A DNA stretch of 34,931 nucleotides from Sedimenticola sp. (GTDB lineage Bacteria; Pseudomonadota; Gammaproteobacteria; Chromatiales; Chromatiaceae): NCBI GenBank assembly GCA_027026755.1, contig JALVNE010000202.1, positions 1 to 34,931 on the forward strand, in the 5' to 3' direction. The translations under genes and the position numbers were made by a program. Numbering within the stretch: the first letter of the stretch is position 1; each line of letters begins with the position of its first letter. Below the pieces are notes generated by a model, which was not told the DNA's origin, did no database searches, and saw nothing but the letters and a program-made list of their open reading frames with translations. Positions 1-6,201 of this stretch are shown here, piece after piece.

Positions 1-223
1 GGGTGTCGGACTCGTATTCCACGTGCGCGGTGGCAATGGTGATACCACGCTCGCGCTCTTCCGGGGCATTGTCGATCTGGTCGTAAGCCTTGGTCTCACC
101 ACCAAACTTCGCCGCCTGCACGGTCGTGATGGCCGCGGTCAGCGTGGTTTTACCGTGGTCTACGTGACCAATGGTGCCCACGTTTACATGGGGTTTGGTT
201 CTTTCAAATTTTTCCTTAGACAT
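1..223 (-). CDS. tuf: Elongation factor Tu, N-terminal part (cut by window edge)
   Basis: This is the start of EF-Tu, the GTPase that carries aminoacyl-tRNA to the ribosome. About 74 codons are visible and the rest lies beyond the left edge. The protein opens [20 protein letters not shown] and contains the P-loop GHVDHGKT (residues about 19-26) and the switch I/effector stretch with RGITIATAH, both diagnostic of EF-Tu. The start at 221-223 is preceded by a GGAGA ribosome-binding site about 10 nt upstream. It lies directly downstream of tRNA-Thr, as tufB follows thrT in Escherichia coli, so it is probably transcribed with the tRNA cluster. Identification is essentially certain; a second tuf copy elsewhere cannot be judged. 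Confidence 0.98.
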   Translation of the reverse strand, partial: MSKEKFERTKPHVNVGTIGHVDHGKTTLTAAITTVQAAKFGGETKAYDQIDNAPEERERGITIATAHVEYESDT

Positions 224-299
224 CGCCGAACAATCTCCGAAAAATAAATTACAATGGTCAACGCTTCAGTAAAACCGTATGCCAAGGCATACCGGAATC

Positions 300-375
300 T
301 GGAGCCCAGAAGCAGATTTGAACTGCCGACCTCACCCTTACCAAGGGTGTGCTCTACCAACTGAGCTATCTGGGC
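300..375 (-). tRNA. tRNA-Thr (anticodon GGT)
   Basis: A complete cloverleaf on the minus strand. The acceptor arms GCCCAGA and TCTGGGC pair perfectly. The anticodon loop is TTGGTAA with GGT, the T loop is TTCAAAT, and the 3' CCA is encoded (plus-strand tgg at 300-302). Length is 76 nt with CCA. It is the last tRNA before tuf, as in the E. coli thrU-tyrU-glyT-thrT-tufB operon. Confidence 0.98.
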
Positions 376-413
376 AAAGCTTGTCCGCCCTGACATCCTG
401 CCAGAACAAAACC

Positions 414-487
414 TGGAGCGGGTGATGGGAATCGAACCCACGTAGTCAGCTTGGAAGGCTGAAGTTCTACCATTAAACTACACCCGC
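414..487 (-). tRNA. tRNA-Gly (anticodon TCC)
   Basis: A complete minus-strand cloverleaf. The acceptor arms GCGGGTG and CACCCGC pair perfectly, the anticodon loop CTTCCAA gives TCC, the T-loop is TTCGATT, and CCA is encoded. Length is 74 nt. It lies 38 nt upstream of tRNA-Thr in the same cluster. Confidence 0.98.
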
Positions 488-611
488 TGAACACGCGGCC
501 AAGTACCGCTCATCCTCGTCGGCAGTATCGCCGACCGGCGCAACGCCCACCTCCCTGCGGGCCGCCATCGTCTGTACCACCCTGAGGGATTTTCCGGACA
601 GACGAAATAAA

Positions 612-730
612 TGGTGGAGGATTACTCCGGGCGTCCTGCCCTCCGCCCTCCGGGCCGGCGTCGCTCCGCTCCGCCGTTTCGCCCGCTCCCGGCGGGCGAA
701 TCGAACCTCTTTCGGAGGTTCTCATCCTCC
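612..730 (-). ncRNA. Structured element with tRNA-like acceptor stem between tRNA-Tyr and tRNA-Gly
   Basis: Read on the minus strand, this 119-nt stretch starts GGAGGAT and ends ATCCTCC followed by ACCA, so its ends form a perfect 7-bp acceptor-like stem with a tRNA-type 3' tail. Five consecutive hairpins lie inside: 7 bp (703-709/715-721), 9 bp (678-686/692-700), 5 bp (656-660/672-676), 4 bp (645-648/652-655) and 4 bp (629-632/638-641). The 3' end resembles that of the adjacent tRNA-Tyr (AATCCTCC...ACCA). In E. coli the tyrT operon carries rtT repeats that duplicate the tRNA-Tyr 3' end, a possible parallel. No ordinary anticodon arm is present. The RNA-gene call is inference. Confidence 0.4.
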
Positions 731-762
731 CCCTGCCGAACAGCGGGAGTAACTATAAAATC

Positions 763-847
763 TGGTGGAGGGGGGAGGATTCGAACCTCCGAAGGCTGAG
801 CCAGCAGATTTACAGTCTGCCCCCTTTGGCCACTCGGGAACCCCTCC
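763..847 (-). tRNA. tRNA-Tyr (anticodon GTA)
   Basis: A class II tRNA with a long variable arm, 85 nt including encoded CCA. The acceptor arms GGAGGGG and CCCCTCC pair, the anticodon loop CTGTAAA gives GTA, and the T-loop is TTCGAAT. It is the promoter-proximal tRNA of the Tyr-Gly-Thr-tuf cluster. Unlike E. coli there is no preceding tRNA-Thr (thrU) gene. Confidence 0.98.
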
Positions 848-861
848 AAAAAAGAGGACGC

Positions 862-890
862 ATTTTCCAGAATAATTCTCAGAATGTCAA
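862..890 (-). promoter_or_regulatory. Predicted sigma-70 promoter of the tRNA-tuf cluster
   Basis: On the minus strand a perfect -35 box TTGACA (885-890) is separated by 17 bp from GAAAAT (862-867, 4 of 6 to consensus). A GC-rich discriminator (GCGTCC) follows, typical of stringently controlled stable-RNA promoters. The predicted start lies a few bases before tRNA-Tyr. Prediction from sequence only. Confidence 0.65.
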
Positions 891-1023
891 CACCATTCCT
901 GGAAAAAAATACCTGACCTGCAGACCTCCTCGCTTCCAGCTATGGAAAAGACGGCTGGCGGGCAGTACACTAGCATCCTTTTTAATAAAGTAAAGCCCGC
1001 GCTCATCAGGCTTCCAGACATTC

Positions 1024-2760
1024 ATGTACAGACTCCCGGTTCCCTTCCTTTTTGCCCTGACCCTGACCCTCTCCGCATGTCAGGTTCCGGCCATCAAACC
1101 CGACACGGGCAGTCAGGCAGAAGTGAAAAGTCCCGCCCGGGAGCTTCCCTTCAAGAGCACCGCCGAAGCCCCCGATCACGTCGACAAGGAACTGCTCTAC
1201 GATTACCTGGCCGGGGAAATCAGCGTCCAGCGCGGCGATTGGGAAGCCGCCTATGAACACCTCATGGCCGCGGCACAGCAAGCCAAGGATCCTGTGGCGG
1301 CCAGCAAAGCCGCCCGCCTGGCCTGGCGCCAGGACGATCGCGCCAAGGCGGCCGACGCCATCCGCCTGTGGATAGAGTACGACCCCAACTCCTTGGCAGC
1401 CCGGCAACTCGCCCTGCTCAGCAGCTTGCGGAGCAATGACCTGGCCGGTGCCAGGGAACAGGCCCTGGCCATCATCCAGATAGCCGATGCTCTGGGCAAG
1501 GATGGCTTTCTTCTGCTGGGCGCCGCACTTGCCTCAGCGAAAGGAAAGGCCAAACTCACCCTCATGGACGAGCTGGTCAGACGATACACTGACAATGCCC
1601 ATGCCCATTACGCCAGGGCGCTGGTCTTGACCCAAGAAAAGGATTTCGATGCCGCCCTGTCTGCAGTAGCCCTGGCCAACGCCCTGGCGCCGGACTGGGA
1701 CAAACCCTACCTTCTGCGCGTACAGATTCACGCCATGCGAGGCGAGGATGAGCACGCGGAACAGGCATTGCGCGATGCCGTGCATCTGCACCCGGAAGCA
1801 CCCGCCATCCAGGAAGCCTACGGGCGGTTGCTGATGCAGCAAAAAGAATACGACAAGGCCCTTGAACACCTCCAACAGGCCCTCAAACATAAGCCCAGGG
1901 ATCAGGAGCTGCTCTACCTGACGGGCGTGCTGGCGCTGCAGACCAAGAACTGGAAGCTGGCCAGACGCACTTGGGAGCAGCTCAGGGACGACCCGCGTTT
2001 GCAGAAACAGGACGAGGCCTGGTATTTCCTGGGGCAACTCGAGGAATTGCAGGGCAACCTGGAGCAGGCGGTGGAAAACTATCGCCATGTAAAAGGAGGA
2101 CGACTGAGGAACGACGCCCTGCTGCGTATTGCCATTCTTACCGGCAAGCTCGGGAAGCCCGAGGAGTCAAGAAAACTGTTCCGCAACCTGCGCATTACCG
2201 CCCCTCACCAGGCCGTTCAGACCTATATCACTGAAGCCGAACTCTTCAAGGAACTGAAGAAGCCGGATCAGGCTCTGGCCATCTACAACGAAGCCATACA
2301 GGCCTATCCCCAGGATACCGACCTGCGCTACGCCCGCGGCCTGCTGGCAGCAGACATGGGCAATGTCGGCCTCGCGGAAAAGGACTTCAAGGCCGTGCTG
2401 AATCTCAAGCCGGATGACACGGACACATTGAACGCTCTGGGTTATACCCTGGCAGACCAAACCGACCGTTACCAGGAGGCTTACGACTACATCAGTGCCG
2501 CCTACAAACAGGCGCCGGAAAGTCCGGCCATCCTCGACAGCATGGGCTGGGTACTCTACCGGCTGGGCCGTAAGGAGGAATCCCTGAAATTCCTCCGGGA
2601 AGCGGCAAAGCTGCTCGACGACCCGGAAATCGCCTCCCACCTGGGCGAAGTCCTGTGGGTCACGGGGGCGAAGGACGAGGCCCGCAAGGTATGGAAGCAG
2701 GGCCTGAAGAACCACCCAGACAGCAAGAAACTCATCGAAACCATGCAGCGTTTTCAGTGA
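1024..2760 (+). CDS. TPR-repeat lipoprotein
   Basis: A 578-residue tetratricopeptide-repeat protein predicted to be an outer-membrane lipoprotein. The N-terminus is a lipoprotein signal peptide with lipobox L16-S17-A18-C19 and Gln at +2, which favours outer-membrane sorting. The rest is helical TPR-type repeats, for example the segments around EYDKALEHLQQALKHKPRD and RYARGLLAADMGNVGLAEKD, ending just before the stop. TPR proteins scaffold protein complexes; the partner cannot be told. The gene sits immediately before ispE, where relatives such as Pseudomonas have TPR - lolB - ispE. Its TGA stop overlaps the proposed GTG start of ispE, implying translational coupling. No strong Shine-Dalgarno is visible before the ATG. 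It is divergent from the tRNA cluster. Confidence 0.9.
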   Translation: MYRLPVPFLFALTLTLSACQVPAIKPDTGSQAEVKSPARELPFKSTAEAPDHVDKELLYDYLAGEISVQRGDWEAAYEHLMAAAQQAKDPVAASKAARLAWRQDDRAKAADAIRLWIEYDPNSLAARQLALLSSLRSNDLAGAREQALAIIQIADALGKDGFLLLGAALASAKGKAKLTLMDELVRRYTDNAHAHYARALVLTQEKDFDAALSAVALANALAPDWDKPYLLRVQIHAMRGEDEHAEQALRDAVHLHPEAPAIQEAYGRLLMQQKEYDKALEHLQQALKHKPRDQELLYLTGVLALQTKNWKLARRTWEQLRDDPRLQKQDEAWYFLGQLEELQGNLEQAVENYRHVKGGRLRNDALLRIAILTGKLGKPEESRKLFRNLRITAPHQAVQTYITEAELFKELKKPDQALAIYNEAIQAYPQDTDLRYARGLLAADMGNVGLAEKDFKAVLNLKPDDTDTLNALGYTLADQTDRYQEAYDYISAAYKQAPESPAILDSMGWVLYRLGRKEESLKFLREAAKLLDDPEIASHLGEVLWVTGAKDEARKVWKQGLKNHPDSKKLIETMQRFQ

Positions 2761-3626
2761 ACCCGGAAAACATCTACTGGGCAGCTCCCGCCAAACTGAA
2801 CCTGATGCTCCGGGTCGTGGGCAGGCGGCCTGATGGCTACCATCTGCTGCAGACCGTGTTCCAGTTCCTGGACCAGGCGGACGGGCTCCGCTTCAGGCTG
2901 CGCACCGATTCCCGGGTACAATGCGCCCCCGCCCTGCCTGGCCTGTCCGACGAGCAGAACCTGGCCACCCTGGCCGCCCGGCTGCTGCAAAGGCATACTG
3001 GCCATGAAGGCGGTGTGGACATACACATCGACAAACGGCTCCCTATGGGCGGGGGACTCGGCGGCGGCAGCTCCAACGCCGCCACCACCCTGCTGGTACT
3101 CAACCAGCTGTGGCAGCTGGACCTGGACATCAGCGAACTGGCCCAACTGGGACTTGAACTGGGGGCGGACATTCCTGTCTTCATCCACGGTCATTCCGCC
3201 TGGGCGGAAGGCATAGGGGAGAAATTGCGGTTCTTCGAGCCGGAACAGCCCTGGTACCTGGTACTGACACCGGACTGTCATGTTTCCACAGCGGAAATTT
3301 TTTGCGATTCCCAATTGACACGGGACGCCAAGACAATCAAAATACGCGACTTCATTGCGGGTCGGCATGAGAACACCTTGCAATCACTGGTGGCGGAGCG
3401 TCATCCCGAGGTTCACAAGGCGCTGGCCTGGCTGGACCAGCATGGCGAAGGCAGGCTCACCGGCACCGGCGCCTGCGTATTCGGGGAGTTCTCTTCGCGG
3501 CAGGCGGCTGAACAGGCGCTGCAACAGCTGCCCGCGGACATGAAGGGTTTTGTGAGCCAGGGGCGCAACATCTCTCCCCTGCACACTCAGTACCAACAGT
3601 TTTTTGGGGCGTGGCCAAGTGGTTAA
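2757..3626 (+). CDS. ispE: 4-diphosphocytidyl-2-C-methyl-D-erythritol kinase
   Basis: GHMP-family kinase of the MEP isoprenoid pathway that phosphorylates CDP-methylerythritol in the cytoplasm. From GTG 2757 the protein has 289 residues (E. coli IspE has 283). The N-terminal APAKLNL carries the substrate-binding Lys, PMGGGLGGGSSNAA is the GHMP ATP-binding motif, and LGADIPVF carries the catalytic Asp. TGTGACVFGEF is the C-terminal glycine motif. A longer frame opens upstream inside the TPR gene, but GTG 2757 gives the usual IspE N-terminus and overlaps the TPR stop by 3 nt within GTGA. The last residues (QFFGAWPSG) and the stop lie inside tRNA-Gln, so mature tRNA and full ispE message cannot come from one transcript. 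Confidence 0.96.
   Translation: MNPENIYWAAPAKLNLMLRVVGRRPDGYHLLQTVFQFLDQADGLRFRLRTDSRVQCAPALPGLSDEQNLATLAARLLQRHTGHEGGVDIHIDKRLPMGGGLGGGSSNAATTLLVLNQLWQLDLDISELAQLGLELGADIPVFIHGHSAWAEGIGEKLRFFEPEQPWYLVLTPDCHVSTAEIFCDSQLTRDAKTIKIRDFIAGRHENTLQSLVAERHPEVHKALAWLDQHGEGRLTGTGACVFGEFSSRQAAEQALQQLPADMKGFVSQGRNISPLHTQYQQFFGAWPSG
3315..3343 (+). promoter_or_regulatory. Possible internal promoter inside ispE for tRNA-Gln/prs
   Basis: A perfect TTGACA (3315-3320) is followed after 17 bp by CAAAAT (3338-3343, 4 of 6 to consensus), in a locally AT-rich patch of otherwise GC-rich ispE. It lies about 260 nt upstream of tRNA-Gln and could supply tRNA-Gln and prs transcripts independent of the TPR-ispE promoter. 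Sequence match only. Confidence 0.35.
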
Positions 3627-3679
3627 GGCACCGGACTTTGACTCCGGCATCGCAGGTTCGAATCCTGCCGCCCCAGCCA
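3605..3679 (+). tRNA. tRNA-Gln (anticodon TTG)
   Basis: A complete plus-strand cloverleaf. The acceptor arms TGGGGCG and CGCCCCA pair perfectly, the anticodon loop CTTTGAC gives TTG, the T-loop is TTCGAAT, the discriminator is G, and CCA is encoded. Its first 22 nt are also the last codons of ispE. A tRNA-Gln between ispE and prs is a conserved Pseudomonas/Chromatiales arrangement. A small hairpin (CCGCCT...AGGCGG, 3692-3707) follows before prs. Confidence 0.98.
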
Positions 3680-3734
3680 TACACACATCAGGCCGCCTGA
3701 CGAGGCGGTTGACAGGCAAGTGGGGGCCATACAG

Positions 3735-4688
3735 GTGGCTAGCAATGGCATGATGGTCTTCGGTGGCAATGCCCACCCGGCACTCACGCGGGAAATCGCG
3801 GATTACCTCGACCTGGCCGTGGGCAAGTCCGTCGTAGGGCAGTTCAGCGATGGTGAAATCCAGGTAGAGATCGAGGACAACGTGCGCGGCAGGGACGTAT
3901 TCGTGGTGCAACCCACCTGCGCGCCCACCAACGATCACCTCATGGAACTGCTGGTGATGATAGACGCCCTGCGCTGGGCCTCTGCCAACCGCATCACCGC
4001 CGTCATTCCCTATTTCGGCTATTCCCGCCAGGATCGGCGCCCCCGTTCCGCGCGGGTGCCCATCACCGCCCGCCTGGCGGCCAAGATGATAGGCACGGCC
4101 GGCGCCGACCGGGTGCTGACCATGGATCTGCATGCAGACCAGATCCAGGGCTTTTTCGACATTCCGGTGGACAACATCTACTCCTCGCCCATACTGCTGG
4201 GAGACATCTGGCGTCAGAAGTATCCAGAGCTGATGGTCGTTTCACCCGACGTGGGCGGCGTGGTGCGCGCCAGGGCCCTTGCCAAGCGCCTGGACGATGC
4301 CGACCTCGCCATCATCGACAAGCGCCGCCCCAAGGCCAATGAGGCCCAGGTGATGAATATCATTGGCAACGTGGAAGGCCGTTCCTGTGTACTCGTGGAC
4401 GATCTGGTGGATACGGCGGGCACCCTGTGCAAGGCCGCCGACGCCCTCAAAGAACATGGTGCGGCAAGAGTCGTGGCCTATTGCACCCATGCGGTGTTGT
4501 CCGGCCCGGCGGTAAGGAATATCGAAGGCTCCAACCTGGATGAACTGGTGGTGACCAATACCATCCCGTTGCGGCCAGAGGCGCAGGCCTCGAACAGGAT
4601 TCGCCAGCTTTCCATTGCCGGAATCCTGGCGGAAACCATGCGCCGCATAAACAACGAGGAGTCTGTCAGCTCTCTGTTTATGGACTGA
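3735..4688 (+). CDS. prs: Ribose-phosphate pyrophosphokinase (PRPP synthetase)
   Basis: Makes 5-phosphoribosyl-1-pyrophosphate from ribose-5-phosphate and ATP for nucleotide, His and Trp synthesis. The sequence shows the class I Prs blocks: GNAHPAL near the N-terminus, [25 protein letters not shown], the [11 protein letters not shown] catalytic region and the PRPP-binding loop [13 protein letters not shown]. It ends [10 protein letters not shown] as in relatives. GTG 3735 gives 317 residues starting MASNGMMVF, close to Pseudomonas MSKMMVF, with GGGGG 8 nt upstream. Alternatives are GTG 3720 and ATG 3750 or 3753. It follows tRNA-Gln by about 55 nt. Confidence 0.96.
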   Translation: MASNGMMVFGGNAHPALTREIADYLDLAVGKSVVGQFSDGEIQVEIEDNVRGRDVFVVQPTCAPTNDHLMELLVMIDALRWASANRITAVIPYFGYSRQDRRPRSARVPITARLAAKMIGTAGADRVLTMDLHADQIQGFFDIPVDNIYSSPILLGDIWRQKYPELMVVSPDVGGVVRARALAKRLDDADLAIIDKRRPKANEAQVMNIIGNVEGRSCVLVDDLVDTAGTLCKAADALKEHGAARVVAYCTHAVLSGPAVRNIEGSNLDELVVTNTIPLRPEAQASNRIRQLSIAGILAETMRRINNEESVSSLFMD

Positions 4689-4693
4689 TTTTC

Positions 4694-4776
4694 GCGGTCC
4701 CCGTGACCGCAGCCACTGCCTGGCCCGTCTGGTCGCGGACGAGCCGGGTTTTTGTTTCGACCCGGCCCAGGGCCGG
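4694..4776 (+). promoter_or_regulatory. rplY leader with alternative hairpins
   Basis: The prs-rplY gap holds a hairpin GCGGTC/GACCGC (4694-4699/4705-4710). Two overlapping and mutually exclusive hairpins follow: GCCGGGT/ACCCGGC (4743-4749/4760-4766) and CCGGCC/GGCCGG (4762-4767/4771-4776). They end about 15 nt before the AGGAGA ribosome-binding site, so switching between them could control transcription or translation of L25. Ribosomal-protein leaders are common regulatory RNAs. Regulation is inference from pairing alone. Confidence 0.4.
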
Positions 4777-4797
4777 TACTTTTCTCAGGAGAGAACA

Positions 4798-5448
4798 ATG
4801 TCAGAAATGTTCAACATTCAAGCTGTAGCCCGCAGCGACAAGGGGAAGGGTGCGAGCCGCCGCCTGCGTCGCCAGGGTCTGGTTCCCGGCATCATCTATG
4901 GTGGCGGCAAGGACCCCGAAATGATTGCCACCCTGCACAACAAGCTGCTGCAACACCTGGAGCACGAGGCTTTCTATTCCTCCATCGTGAACGTCGAAGT
5001 GGACGGCAAGATACAGCGCGTGGTTCTCAAGGACCTGCAACGCCATCCCGCCAAGCCCTTCGTGCTGCATTTCGACCTGCAGCGGGTCGCTGATACCGAC
5101 CGCATCAAGATGCAGGTGCCCCTGCACTTCGTGGGCGAGGAAAGCGCGCCTGGCGTCAAGGCCGGCGGCACCATCAGCCACGCCATGGTGGACGTGGAGG
5201 TCATCTGCGAGGCGCAGAATCTGCCCGAATATATCGACGTCGATATATCCGGCATGGAGGTCGGCGACATGCTGCACCTGTCCGACCTCAAGCTGCCCGA
5301 GGGCGTGGAAATCGTCGCCCTGTCCCATGGCGATGCCCATGACTACGACGAACTCGTGGTTACCATTCATTCCAAGGGGGCAGCAGCTGCTTCCTCCGAG
5401 GAAGACGAAGGAGAAGCAGGCGAGGAACCTTCTGCCGAAGAAGAATAA
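4798..5448 (+). CDS. rplY: 50S ribosomal protein L25 (CTC/TL5 form)
   Basis: Binds 5S rRNA in the large subunit central protuberance. The 216-residue protein is the long two-domain CTC/TL5 form: an N-terminal L25 domain (about 1-95, with KGKGASRRLRR and VPGIIYGG) followed by a TL5-type beta domain (about 100-190) and an acidic Glu-rich tail. E. coli L25 has only the first domain (94 residues). The start has a strong AGGAGA ribosome-binding site 6 nt upstream. It sits between prs and pth, the usual gammaproteobacterial position, and is followed by a good intrinsic terminator. Confidence 0.97.
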   Translation: MSEMFNIQAVARSDKGKGASRRLRRQGLVPGIIYGGGKDPEMIATLHNKLLQHLEHEAFYSSIVNVEVDGKIQRVVLKDLQRHPAKPFVLHFDLQRVADTDRIKMQVPLHFVGEESAPGVKAGGTISHAMVDVEVICEAQNLPEYIDVDISGMEVGDMLHLSDLKLPEGVEIVALSHGDAHDYDELVVTIHSKGAAAASSEEDEGEAGEEPSAEEE

Positions 5449-5468
5449 TTCTTCTTTTCCCTGCCCGG

Positions 5469-5498
5469 AAAACGGCGGCCATGTGCCGCCGTTTTTTT
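5469..5498 (+). terminator. Intrinsic terminator after rplY
   Basis: A perfect GC-rich stem AACGGCGGC/GCCGCCGTT (5471-5479/5485-5493) with a 5-nt loop is followed by a run of seven T. It separates rplY from pth, so pth probably has its own promoter or is reached by read-through. Confidence 0.85.
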
Positions 5499-5542
5499 GT
5501 TAACCTGCTCCAATAATCACGACTGGCACTCGTCATCACACC

Positions 5543-6127
5543 ATGCAACAAGGCATTCAATGCATCATCGGCCTGGGCAACCCGGGAGAAAAATACCGCG
5601 ACAACAGGCATAACGCGGGCTTCTGGTTCGTCGATGAACTGGCCCGCCGCCACGGCATCGAACTGCGTCCGGAAGGCAAGTTCTTCGGCGATGTCGGCAG
5701 GCTGGATCTGGCCGCGGGGAAATGCTGGCTGCTCAAACCCATGACCTATATGAACCGCAGCGGCAAGTCTGCCAGCGCCCTGGCCCGTTTCTATCGCATC
5801 CCCCCCGAACACATCCTGGTGGTACACGATGAACTGGATCTCCCCGCCGGAGCCCTGCGCCTCAAACAGGGCGGCGGCCACGGTGGGCACAATGGTCTGC
5901 GTGACATCATCTCGGCCCTTGGCAGCCGGGATTTCTGGCGCCTGCGCCTGGGCATAGACCATCCTGGACATCGGGACAAGGTGACCGGCTATGTACTCTC
6001 CAGACCTTCCCGGGACGATCAGCAGAAAATCGAACTGGCTGTGGATGCGGGGGCTGATGCCATCGAGGATCTGCTGCGGGGCGACTACCAGAAGGTCATG
6101 AACGAACTGCACAGCAGGGCAAAATAG
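5543..6127 (+). CDS. pth: Peptidyl-tRNA hydrolase
   Basis: Releases tRNA from peptidyl-tRNAs dropped by stalled ribosomes. The 194-residue protein has the full bacterial Pth set: IIGLGNPG with Asn13, catalytic His23 in NRHNAGF, Asn71 in YMNRSG, Asp96 in VVHDELDLP and Asn117 in GGHNGLRDI. Length matches E. coli Pth (194). No clear ribosome-binding site is visible before the ATG. In many relatives ychF follows; here the next gene is convergent and unrelated. Confidence 0.97.
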   Translation: MQQGIQCIIGLGNPGEKYRDNRHNAGFWFVDELARRHGIELRPEGKFFGDVGRLDLAAGKCWLLKPMTYMNRSGKSASALARFYRIPPEHILVVHDELDLPAGALRLKQGGGHGGHNGLRDIISALGSRDFWRLRLGIDHPGHRDKVTGYVLSRPSRDDQQKIELAVDAGADAIEDLLRGDYQKVMNELHSRAK

Positions 6128-6130
6128 AAA

Positions 6131-6160
6131 AACCGCCTTTTACGACGAAAAAAGGCGGTT
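6131..6160 (-). terminator. Intrinsic terminator for the minus-strand RND transporter gene
   Basis: Stem AACCGCCTTTT/AAAAAGGCGGTT spans this interval. On the minus strand it is followed by a T-rich run (TTTCTATTTT). It lies about 40 nt beyond the transporter stop codon, just past the pth stop, so it may work in both directions. Confidence 0.7.
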
Positions 6161-6171
6161 CAGGGTTTTCC

Positions 6172-6199
6172 TGCCGGGCAATCGCCCGGCATTTTCTTT
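6172..6199 (+). terminator. Intrinsic terminator after pth
   Basis: Perfect 8-bp stem TGCCGGGC/GCCCGGCA with loop AATC, followed on the plus strand by TTTTCTTT. It closes the pth transcription unit directly before the convergent transporter gene. Confidence 0.8.
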
Positions 6200-6201
6200 G
6201 G

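Noticed and set aside
622..849. Possible small protein across tRNA-Tyr and the spacer
   Set aside because: The frame runs through a functional tRNA and a hairpin-rich spacer and has no ribosome-binding site or protein-like pattern.
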